Of a DNA stretch of 64,000 nucleotides, positions 41,619 to 49,071 are shown one piece after another. This DNA is from Sandaracinus amylolyticus. Its GTDB lineage: Bacteria > Myxococcota_A > Polyangia > Polyangiales > Sandaracinaceae. Every line of letters begins with the position of its first letter. Positions within the stretch are counted from its first letter, which is position 1. The notes beneath the pieces are model-generated. The model was not told the DNA's origin, searched no databases, and saw only the letters and a list, made by a program, of their open reading frames with translations. The position numbers and the translations under genes were made by a program. Where the stretch lies: positions 8,432,001-8,496,000 of the forward strand of contig NZ_CP011125.1 in NCBI RefSeq assembly GCF_000737325.1, written 5' to 3'.

Positions 41619-44600
41619 TCAGTCCAAACGGACGAAATTCCCGCGCGCGTCGGTCTCGGACTCGAAGAGGAAGATCGAGCGACCGAGCGCGTCGTACGTG
41701 AGCTGGTGGTCGTCGGCGTCGCCCAGCGGGCTCAGCACGCCGAGGTCGATCGGCGTGCTCGTGCCGAGACCGGTCACGACGCGCAGATCGCCCTGCGCAT
41801 CGCGGAAGTAGAGCGTCTGCGCCGCGACGACCGAGTCGAGCTCGATCGAGCCGCGCGGCATCGTCTCCGGCACGTTCGCCGGCGCGACGAGCTCGGGGAT
41901 CGGATCGTCGCCGAGCGCGTCGCGGCGCACGCGATAGACGCCGCCCGCGCCTCCGACACGACCGAGCAGATACACGTACGTCGCGTCGACGGCGGTCGCG
42001 ATCGCGCGCTGCATCGTCGAGAGCACGCCCGCGACGCGCACCACGCCGGGCGCGCTGGGGCTCGCGCGGTAGAGCGTGATCGGGCCCGCCGAGCCGCCGC
42101 CGCCGAGCGCCGCCGGCGAGTCGACGAGCAGCCACAGCTCGGCCCCGTCGTACGCGACCGAGCGGTACACCTGGCTCCCGAGCCGCGCGGGCCCGTCCCA
42201 GTCGAACGGCTCGCGCGTCGTGAACGTGCCGCCCGGCGTCACGACGCGATAGAGCCGCGTCTGATCGGCCGGCCCGACGATCGTACCGAGACCGAGGTCG
42301 TAGAAGCCCGCGTCGTCGAGGCTGAAGAGCGCCTCGCCGACCGCGACGCCCGAGTAGCCCAGCTCGAACTCCTCGAGCTCGTGCGAGTCGGCGCGCACGT
42401 GGCCCGCGCGCGGCACCGAGAGGATGCGCGCCGGCCACTGCACCGCGGCGTGGATCGTCGTCGGCGTGACCGCGATCCAGACCTCGGACTCCATCGACTC
42501 GAGGCCGCCGGTCGCGCGCGCGGGCGGTGCGATCCCGAGCGGCGTGACGCGCCCCATCACGCCGTCGTAGGGGACGGGCGTGAGCGTGAGCGAGCCGATG
42601 CCCGCGCTGCTCGAGATCGCGATGCACACGTCGCTGCCGGGCGTCGCGAACGCGCCGAGCGCGGGCCCCGACGTGTCGGTCGTGCACGAGCGCGCCTCGA
42701 GCGCGCCGGGCGCGACCACCGCGATCGCGCCGGGGCCGCTCGCGTCGATCACCGTCGCGGCCTCGGCCGCGGTGAAGCGGTACCAGGTGATCCCGCCGGT
42801 CGTCGGGAAACAGCCGGGCACGTCGAGGCGCTCGGGGCGCGTCGCGCTGATCGTCGTGGTCCCGCTCGGCGCGATGCGGATCGCGTGCGCGCAGTCGTCG
42901 CCCGCCTGCGGCTCGATCTCGCGCACCCGCAGCGTCGCGCCGGCCATGCCGAGGTACGGCTTCGTGGCGGCCATCCACGCGTAGTGCGTGCCCGCGGGGC
43001 CGCGCGTCGTGAGCTCGGCGCGCAGCCTCCCGCTGATGTCGGCCGCGGCGCACGCGAGCGAGCGCGCGCCGGTCGCGCGCGCGTCGCAGCGATCGAGCAG
43101 CTCGACGTCGACCTCGCCCTGCACGACCGCGGAGAGCACGCTCGTCGACGACGCCTTCGGGAGCGCGATCACGACGTCGCCGCCCTGCACGCGCTCGGGA
43201 TCGCACTGCATCGTCCCCGCGCCGTCGTAGGCGACGACGGTGCGATCCGACGCGCGCCCGGCGCTCGCGGGGATCGTGTAGACGTGCTCACCGCCCGCGC
43301 CCACCGTGTGGATCACGGAGCTCGCGTCGTACGGATCGGCGCACGACTCGCCCTCGGGGACCGCCGCGACCTCGTCGACGCGGATCGTCGCGCCCTCGAA
43401 CGCAGCGAGCGTCCCCGCGGCCGCGGTCGCGACCCACACGAAGTACTCGCCGGGCCCGACGTCGAGCCACGACTCCCACGTCGCGCGCTCGCCCGGGCAG
43501 TCGAGCCGCGCCGGATCGATCGGCTCGCGCGAGGGCGCGCACGACGAGCGCACCTCGAGCACGACGAGCCGGGACGCCGCGCTCGTCGCGGTCACGTGCA
43601 GATAGGTCCCGCCCTGCGACGCGGCGGGCGTCGTCTTCACCACGCGCACCACCGCGTCGGGCGAGATCCAGTCGGGCCTCGTCGCGCACTGCGCGCCCGC
43701 GCCTTCTCCCTCGCGCGAGGTCACCGCGCGCGCCGCGAGCCGCCACTCGTGCCCGCCGCCCGCGACCGGCGTCGCCGACGCGATCGAGAGCGCGTCGGTG
43801 CACGACTCGCCGCTGCCGTTCGCGGTCGTGAAGTCGAGCTCGCCGTCGCCGCCGAGATAGACGCCCGCGACGTCGAGCGCGGTGCCGAACAGATCGCGCT
43901 GGGCGCGCAGATCGACGCGGTGCGCGCGCTCCGCGTAGAGCCGCGCGCGCACGTCGAGGTGCAGCTCGGTGCCCGCGAGGTTCCAGCGCGCGGGCACGTC
44001 GATCGGCGCCACTCCGTCGTCGACGCGCACGGTCGCGGTCGCGTCGCGATCCATCGCGCGATCGAAGCGCACGACGATCTCCTCGATGGACGCGCGCACG
44101 TTGCGCGCGCCCTCGACCGGCGTGGACGACACGACGGTCGGCGGACGCCCGTCCGCGCCGGTCGCGAAGTCGAGCGCGCCGTCCTCGAGGTACGTGACGG
44201 GGTCGAGCGCGTTGCCCGCGACGTCGCGCAGCGCGGTGAGATCGAGCGCGTGCGCGCCCGAGGGCGCGAGGTGCCCCGCGGCGCCGAACGTGATCGTGCG
44301 CGAGTCCTCGGACCACGTGCCGGTGAGCCACATCTCGGTGCCCGGCACGTCGAGGCGCGCCGCGCGCCGCGTCACGTCCATCGGCTCGTCGAACGCGACG
44401 ACGATCTCGCGGGTGAGCGTCGCTACGTTGACCTGCCCTTCGGCCGGGCTCGCATCGACCACGCGCGGCGCGTCGGCGTCGGGCCCGGTCGTGAACGTGA
44501 TCGCGCCCTCGTCGAGGTACGCGGTCGTGTCGAGCGCGCGGCCCGCGGCATCGGTGAAGCCATCGAGCACGAGGCGATACGCGCTCTCGTGCGAGAGCCC

Positions 44601-45224
44601 TTCGATCGTCACGCGCAGGAGCGCGCCCTCGGCCCAGCGCTGCTCGATCACGCGCGCGGTGCCGGGGCCCTCGAGGCGCGCGGTGCCTGCGCGCGCGTCC
44701 ATCGGCTCGTCGAACCGCACCTCGATCGCGCCGAGCCGCGCCGACACGCCGGTGTCGCCGACGACGGGCTCGCTCGCGATCACGCGAGGCGCTGCGGCGT
44801 CGCCCACCTCGAACACGACGAGCACCGGCTCGCGCAGCGGGTTGCCCGCGCGGTCCTCGAAGTCGTCGGCGATGCGCACCTGCACGCGCGCGCGAGAAGG
44901 AAGAGCCTCGACCGGCTCGATCGAGAGGACGCGGCGCGCGTCGTCCCAGTGCAGCGGCTCGAGCGCCACCGCGGTTCCGTCGGCGGTCACGGTCACGCCG
45001 CCGCCCTCGGCGATCGGCTCGCTGAACGTGACGTCGATCCACTCGTCGGGCGGCACGTCGGCGCTGCCGCTCGCGGGTGACGTGCTCACGACGTACGGGC
45101 GCAGCTCGTCGGGTGGCGCGTCGCCTCCCGCGTCCACCCGAAGGACGGGCTCGCGCGTGCCGTCGCACGCGGCGAGCGCCAGCGCGAGCAGGACGATGAG
45201 CCCCGTACCGGATCGGGATCGCAT
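41619..45224 (-). CDS. Big_5 multidomain lipoprotein (paralogue E, first gene of operon)
   Basis: A 1201-residue lipoprotein. MRSRSGTGLIVLLALALAAC gives lipobox LAAC. The same plan as paralogues C and D applies: four Big_5 domains (STSPASGSADVPPDEW; SEPVVGDTGVSARL; ASPAEGQVNVATLT; STPVEGARNVRASI), PPC-like modules (WLDVGPGEYFVWVATAAAG) and a propeller-like C-terminus ending GNFVRLD. It is the most diverged of the three. GAGGAG lies upstream of the ATG. Immediately upstream is the 40-bp element shared, in inverse orientation, with the ECF sigma gene. Confidence 0.88.
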   Translation of the reverse strand: MRSRSGTGLIVLLALALAACDGTREPVLRVDAGGDAPPDELRPYVVSTSPASGSADVPPDEWIDVTFSEPIAEGGGVTVTADGTAVALEPLHWDDARRVLSIEPVEALPSRARVQVRIADDFEDRAGNPLREPVLVVFEVGDAAAPRVIASEPVVGDTGVSARLGAIEVRFDEPMDARAGTARLEGPGTARVIEQRWAEGALLRVTIEGLSHESAYRLVLDGFTDAAGRALDTTAYLDEGAITFTTGPDADAPRVVDASPAEGQVNVATLTREIVVAFDEPMDVTRRAARLDVPGTEMWLTGTWSEDSRTITFGAAGHLAPSGAHALDLTALRDVAGNALDPVTYLEDGALDFATGADGRPPTVVSSTPVEGARNVRASIEEIVVRFDRAMDRDATATVRVDDGVAPIDVPARWNLAGTELHLDVRARLYAERAHRVDLRAQRDLFGTALDVAGVYLGGDGELDFTTANGSGESCTDALSIASATPVAGGGHEWRLAARAVTSREGEGAGAQCATRPDWISPDAVVRVVKTTPAASQGGTYLHVTATSAASRLVVLEVRSSCAPSREPIDPARLDCPGERATWESWLDVGPGEYFVWVATAAAGTLAAFEGATIRVDEVAAVPEGESCADPYDASSVIHTVGAGGEHVYTIPASAGRASDRTVVAYDGAGTMQCDPERVQGGDVVIALPKASSTSVLSAVVQGEVDVELLDRCDARATGARSLACAAADISGRLRAELTTRGPAGTHYAWMAATKPYLGMAGATLRVREIEPQAGDDCAHAIRIAPSGTTTISATRPERLDVPGCFPTTGGITWYRFTAAEAATVIDASGPGAIAVVAPGALEARSCTTDTSGPALGAFATPGSDVCIAISSSAGIGSLTLTPVPYDGVMGRVTPLGIAPPARATGGLESMESEVWIAVTPTTIHAAVQWPARILSVPRAGHVRADSHELEEFELGYSGVAVGEALFSLDDAGFYDLGLGTIVGPADQTRLYRVVTPGGTFTTREPFDWDGPARLGSQVYRSVAYDGAELWLLVDSPAALGGGGSAGPITLYRASPSAPGVVRVAGVLSTMQRAIATAVDATYVYLLGRVGGAGGVYRVRRDALGDDPIPELVAPANVPETMPRGSIELDSVVAAQTLYFRDAQGDLRVVTGLGTSTPIDLGVLSPLGDADDHQLTYDALGRSIFLFESETDARGNFVRLD

Positions 45225-45241
45225 GAAGCGGTCGTCTCCTC

Positions 45242-45281
45242 GGCCGGGGTTGTGTGAAAACGATCATCGAATGGCTCACGC
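45242..45281 (-). promoter_or_regulatory. 40-bp promoter-like element of the lipoprotein operon
   Basis: Read on the minus strand it starts GCGTGAGCCATTCG and later has TCACACA and CCCGGC. It matches the plus-strand element at 45401-45440 at 30 of 40 positions without a gap. The first 14 bases are identical. It lies 17 bp upstream of the first lipoprotein ATG. It is either an ECF-type promoter or a regulator site. Confidence 0.7.
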
Positions 45282-45342
45282 GCTCGTCGCTTTTCGATCG
45301 CGCGCATCGGGGCGAGTGCGCGCGAGTGCCGTCCAGGGCGCG

Positions 45343-45364
45343 GTGTGCATCCGATTCCGCACAC
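45343..45364. promoter_or_regulatory. inverted repeat between divergent promoter elements
   Basis: GTGTGC and GCACAC are perfect 6-bp arms separated by 10 bp, near the centre of the divergent region. It may be a regulator site acting on both units, but short arms make chance possible. Confidence 0.35.
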
Positions 45365-45400
45365 TGCCGACACCGTCGTTCGGTCAGGAAATGCGATCGG

Positions 45401-45440
45401 GCGTGAGCCATTCGCCCTTCGCCATCACACACACCCGGCA
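45401..45440 (+). promoter_or_regulatory. 40-bp promoter-like element of the ECF sigma operon
   Basis: GCGTGAGCCATTCG, then TCG, TCACACA and CCCGGC at the same spacing as in the element at 45242-45281 (30/40 identities). It runs right up to the A of the ATG of the sigma gene, leaving no room for a ribosome-binding site. The transcript may therefore be leaderless, or the true start may be further in. Confidence 0.7.
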
Positions 45441-46033
45441 TGAGCTCCGACGCGCGGGCGCACCTGCGATTGATCGGCTCGCCTCCCGACGACGAGGGGG
45501 ACGAGCCGCACGGCGACGACGCCGATCCGTCGCAGCTCCGCGCGCCGATCGATCTCGACTCGGCGTTCCGTCTCCACGGGGGCTACGTGCTCCGGGTCGC
45601 CATGCGGATCCTCGGTCGCAGCTCGGAGCTCGACGACATCGTGCAGGACGTCTTCCTCGACGCGGTGCGCGGCATCGATCGCCTGCGCGATCCCGACGCC
45701 GCGCGCGCGTGGCTCGCGACGCTCACGGTGCGCAAGGCGCGCCTGGTGCTGCGCAAGCGCTACGCGCTCACGATCTTCGGGCTCAACGAGGAGCTCGATC
45801 AGGCGGCGCTCGCCGACGAGCGCGCGTCGCCGGAGCAGCGCACGCGCATCGCGGATCTCTACCGCGTGCTCGGGTCGCTGCCGACGGAAGAACGCCTCGC
45901 GTGGACCCTGCGCCACCTCGAAGGCGAGCCCCTCGAGCGCGTCGCGCTCGCGTGCGAGTGCTCGCTCGCGACGGTGAAGAGACGCATCGCCGCCGCCCAC
46001 GCGGTCCTGGAAGCGGAGCTCGCCGATGAGTAA
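45440..46033 (+). CDS. ECF-type RNA polymerase sigma factor
   Basis: A 197-residue sigma-70 family protein with regions 2 and 4 only. Region 2 (about 40-110) includes YVLRVAMRILGRSSELDDIVQDVFLDAVRGI, the core-binding and -10 recognition helices. Region 4 (about 138-190) has SLPTEERLAWTLRHLEG and the helix-turn-helix ERVALACECSLATVKRRIAAA for -35 recognition. The 40-residue acidic N-terminus precedes region 2 and is not conserved in ECF factors. It overlaps the FecR gene by 8 bp. Two copies of a 40-bp element, one before this gene and one before the lipoprotein operon, suggest autoregulation and control of that operon. Confidence 0.93.
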   Translation: MSSDARAHLRLIGSPPDDEGDEPHGDDADPSQLRAPIDLDSAFRLHGGYVLRVAMRILGRSSELDDIVQDVFLDAVRGIDRLRDPDAARAWLATLTVRKARLVLRKRYALTIFGLNEELDQAALADERASPEQRTRIADLYRVLGSLPTEERLAWTLRHLEGEPLERVALACECSLATVKRRIAAAHAVLEAELADE

Positions 46034-47351
46034 AGGCCACCGTCTCCGAGATGCGATCGCCGACGTGCGCGAGCACGTCGCGCCGGAGTGGGATCGCGCG
46101 CGCGCGAGCCGCGCCGCCCAGCGCGCGGCCGCGCGTGGCCGCCGTCGCGTGGTGCGGCGCACGATCGGATCGGCGATCGCGATCGCCGCGATGATCGCGA
46201 TCGGCTTCGTCGCGCGCCCGACGGCGACGACGCCCGCGACGGGCACGCCCGACCCCGAGGTCTCGACGATCGCGACGCCGAGCGTCCTGCGCCTCGCCGA
46301 CGGATCGATCGTGACGCCGCTCGATGCCGACAGCGAGGTCTTCGTCGGGCGCATGACGCCCGGCGAGATCGAGCTCGTGCTGGTGCGCGGCGCGGCGCGC
46401 TTCGAGGTCACGCCGGGCCTGCCGCGCGTGTTCCGCGTGCGCGCAGGCACCGTCGCGGTGTCGGTGATCGGCACGGTGTTCACGGTGCGGCGCGAGGGCA
46501 GCGGCGCCGCGGTCGAGGTCGATCAGGGGCGCGTACGCGTCGAGTGGGAGCCCGGCGCGCGCATCGAGCTCGGCGCGGGCGAGCGCGGCGCGTTCCCGAC
46601 CGCAGCGGCCGCAGAGCTCGAGCCGAGCCCGACGATCGTGCCCGCAGCGGTCGCGCGACAGACGGTCGCGCCGCGCTCGGTCGCGGAGGAAACCGTCGCG
46701 CCCGAGACGATCGCGCCCGAGACGGTCGTGCCCGAGACGATCGCGCGCCAGACGATCGCGAGCGATTCGATCGCGCGCGAGACGATCGACCGCGTGCGCG
46801 ATCGACGCGACGCCCCGGCGCGCGCCGCCGAGCCCGCGGCGGTCGCGCCGCCCGAGGTGGTCGAGCCCGCCACGCCCGAGCCCGACGCGCGTCCCGCGTG
46901 GCGCGCCCACGCCGAGCAGGGTCGCTACGACGAGGGCTACGCGCTGCTGCTCCTCGATCCCACGGTGCTGCGTGGCGATGACGTCGACACCCTCATCGTC
47001 GCCGCAGACTGCGCGCGGCTCTCGGGCCATCCCGCCGAAGCGCTCGCGTACCTGCGACGGGCCCTCGACGTCGGTCGCGACGATGCGCGCGCCCCGGTCG
47101 TCGCCTTCACGCTCGGTCGCGTGCTGCTCCAGCAGCTCGGCCGACCCGCCGACGCCGCGGACGCGTTCGAGCAGACGCGCAGTCTCGCCCCCGAGGGGAC
47201 CCTCGCGCAGGACGCGCTCGCGCGCGAGGTCGAGGCTTGTCACCGCGCCGGGCTGCACGATCGAGCACGCGCGCGCGCTCTCGACTATCTTCGCCTCTAT
47301 CCCGAGGATCTCCGCACCGACGCCGTCCGCCGGCTCGGCGGTCTCGAGTGA
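46026..47351 (+). CDS. FecR-domain TPR protein, putative anti-sigma factor/sensor
   Basis: A 441-residue protein with one TM helix (47-63, SAIAIAAMIAIGFVA). Residues 1-45 are the cytoplasmic basic segment that would hold the sigma factor. Residues 85-190 form a FecR domain (LRLADGSIVTPLDADSEV, GAARFEVTPG, VIGTVFTVRR). Residues 208-256 are ten pentads of the type T-I/V-A-x-x. The C-terminal 150 residues hold TPR-like helices (AEQGRYDEGYALL; GHPAEALAYLRRAL; RPADAADAFEQTR). It overlaps sigma by 8 bp, the usual sigma/FecR layout, but the periplasmic TPR region is typical of Myxococcota versions. Confidence 0.9.
   Translation: MSKGHRLRDAIADVREHVAPEWDRARASRAAQRAAARGRRRVVRRTIGSAIAIAAMIAIGFVARPTATTPATGTPDPEVSTIATPSVLRLADGSIVTPLDADSEVFVGRMTPGEIELVLVRGAARFEVTPGLPRVFRVRAGTVAVSVIGTVFTVRREGSGAAVEVDQGRVRVEWEPGARIELGAGERGAFPTAAAAELEPSPTIVPAAVARQTVAPRSVAEETVAPETIAPETVVPETIARQTIASDSIARETIDRVRDRRDAPARAAEPAAVAPPEVVEPATPEPDARPAWRAHAEQGRYDEGYALLLLDPTVLRGDDVDTLIVAADCARLSGHPAEALAYLRRALDVGRDDARAPVVAFTLGRVLLQQLGRPADAADAFEQTRSLAPEGTLAQDALAREVEACHRAGLHDRARARALDYLRLYPEDLRTDAVRRLGGLE
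46647..46793 (+). repeat. 15-bp coding repeats (pentapeptides) in the FecR gene
   Basis: About ten units of 15 bp encode TVAPR, SVAEE, TVAPE, TIAPE, TVVPE, TIARQ, TIASD, SIARE, TIDRV and the preceding AVARQ. The repeating [TS][VI]Axx pattern recalls pentapeptide-repeat folds but lacks the central Leu. It forms a rod or linker between the FecR and TPR domains. Confidence 0.75.
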
Positions 47352-48402
47352 TCGCGCGCGGCGCGTCGTCGCCGCGCTGCTGCTGAGCATCGCGCCGTGC
47401 GTGGCGCGCGCGCAGGACGGCGCGGTCGAGCACCCACGGGTCGCGATCGCGATCGATCCCTCGTGCGCGGAGCTCGACGCCGAGCTCGTCGCGCACGTGC
47501 TCCAGATCGAGCTCGGCGCGGACGCGGAGCTCGCGCGCTCGGACGTCGAGGCGACGAGCCGCGCGCGCGTGTCGTGCGAGGGCACGTCGGTCGCGGTCGA
47601 CGTCGACGACGGGCTCACGCGCAAGCGCCTGCAGCGCACCTTCGATCTCGCGAGCGCGCCTCCGGCGGTGCGCGCGCGCCTCGTCGCGCTCGCGATCGCC
47701 GAGCTGCTCGGTGCGGCGTGGGTCGAGCTCGGCATGCGCCACGACGCCGAGCTCGATGCGGTGCGACCCGCGCCCGAAGGAAGCGAAGAAGCGCGCGCCG
47801 CCGCGCTCGACGCCGCGCGCGATCGCCTGGTCGAAGAGACCGCGCCCGGCGACCTCGAGGCCCCGACGACCGAGCCCATCGGCGCGCGTCCGCTCGGCAT
47901 CCACGTGCTCGGCGCGCTACGCGTCTCGGGCGAGCCACTGCACGTCGCAGGCGGCGCCGGGCTCGGGCTCGACGTCGAGCTCTACGCGCCGCTCGCCATC
48001 GTGCTCGACGCGCGCGCGGAGCACGGCCGTGTCGAAGCCGGCGCGCTCGGCTCGGTCGGCGTGACGACGGCGTGGCTCGGCGCGCTCCTCGCGCTGCGCC
48101 TGCCGTTCGGCCTCGACCACGCGGACTTCGGCGTGGGCGCGCGCGGCGGCGTCGCGATCCTCGAAGGGCGCGCATCGTCGGGCGCAAGCGCGGACACGAT
48201 CGTCGGCGGCACGCTCGCGGTGATCAGCGCAGCGCACCTCTCGCTGCACGTCGTCGGCTCCGCGTACCTGCACGTCGGCGTCGAGCTCGGATGGATCGCG
48301 GTGCCGGTGCGCGGGACGCTCGCGCCGACCGGCGAGACCATCGCGGGCATCGCGGGCGCGCTCGGCGTGCTGACGCTCGGCGTCGAGATCAGGCCCGAGT
48401 GA
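47348..48402 (+). CDS. putative outer-membrane beta-barrel protein with frame-start problem
   Basis: From about 47377 on, the reading frame (codons beginning at 47377, 47380...) encodes a signal peptide core (RRVVAALLLSIAPCVARAQ), then a domain about 140 long and a C-terminal beta-barrel-like part with alternating strands (LAVISAAHLSLHVVGSAYL, VELGWIAVPVRG) ending LGVEIRPE. It follows the FecR gene, as OMPs often do. However, this frame has no ATG, GTG or TTG in its upstream 300 bases. A GTG at 47348 overlapping the FecR stop (GTGA) is in a different frame that stops after 12 codons. One missing base between 47352 and 47376 would join them. Confidence 0.65.
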
Positions 48403-48405
48403 TGC

Positions 48406-48987
48406 TCACGCGCGCTCGAGCGCGAAGAGCGTCGCTTCGCTCTTGCGCAGCCAGAGCCCGCCGCCCGCGTGCACGAAGCGCGTCGACAGTGCGCGCTTGT
48501 AGACCTCGGCCGATCGCAGCGCGACGTGGTGATCGCTGCGCGCTCGATCGACCGTCTTGCTCCAGTCCTCGCGCGTGACCGCCTCGAGGTAGATCGCCTT
48601 CGTCGCGTGGCGCTTCAGGTTCGCGAGCGCGCGCGTCGCCGCGCCATCGTCGAGGTACTGCAGCACGCCCTGACAGACCACGAGGTCGGCGGGCTCACCG
48701 CGCCAGTCGACGACGGAGCCGCGGCTCCAACCGAGCGTGTCGCAGAGGTGCTCGCTCACCTCGACGCCCGTCCAGGTCGCTCCAGGAAAACAGCGCAGCA
48801 CGGGCTCTCTCCACCACCCGAGCCCGCACCCGAGATCGAGCACCGTGCGCACACGCACGTCCAGCATGCGCAGGTACGCAGCGACGAATTCGACGAGCTT
48901 TTCCGTGTCTTCGCGCGACGCGACGCGCCTTTTGCGATCGAGATAGAAACGCCGGTAATAACCCTCGTCGAACGTGCGTCGTGTCAT
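48406..48987 (-). CDS. class I SAM-dependent methyltransferase
   Basis: A 193-residue methyltransferase. Motif I is VLDLGCGLGWWREPV, strand 2 ends TGVEVSEHLC, and strand 4 is ADLVVCQGVLQYLDD. It has a helical N-terminus (RTFDEGYYRRFYLDRKRRV). The VCQGVLQYLDD segment is typical of small-molecule or lipid methyltransferases of type 11. There is no membrane segment. It stands convergent to the sigma-operon OMP gene with 3 bp between stops and divergent from the OPT transporter gene. Confidence 0.88.
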   Translation of the reverse strand: MTRRTFDEGYYRRFYLDRKRRVASREDTEKLVEFVAAYLRMLDVRVRTVLDLGCGLGWWREPVLRCFPGATWTGVEVSEHLCDTLGWSRGSVVDWRGEPADLVVCQGVLQYLDDGAATRALANLKRHATKAIYLEAVTREDWSKTVDRARSDHHVALRSAEVYKRALSTRFVHAGGGLWLRKSEATLFALERA

Positions 48988-49071
48988 CGAGTCGATCCGC
49001 TTGAAGCTCGCTGGGCGGTAGTGCGATGGTGCCCGCGCCCGCCGCGATTCCGGGCCAGAAGGTACCAGCGC

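Noticed and set aside
41598-45080. Antisense open frame of 1160 codons opposite the first Big_5 lipoprotein
   Set aside because: Same shadow effect: repetitive Arg/Asp-rich product without signal peptide or motif.
45440-48402. Classical FecIRA iron-dicitrate system
   Set aside because: Sigma and FecR-type genes are present, but there is no TonB-dependent receptor and the third gene is not FecA-like. Iron control cannot be claimed.
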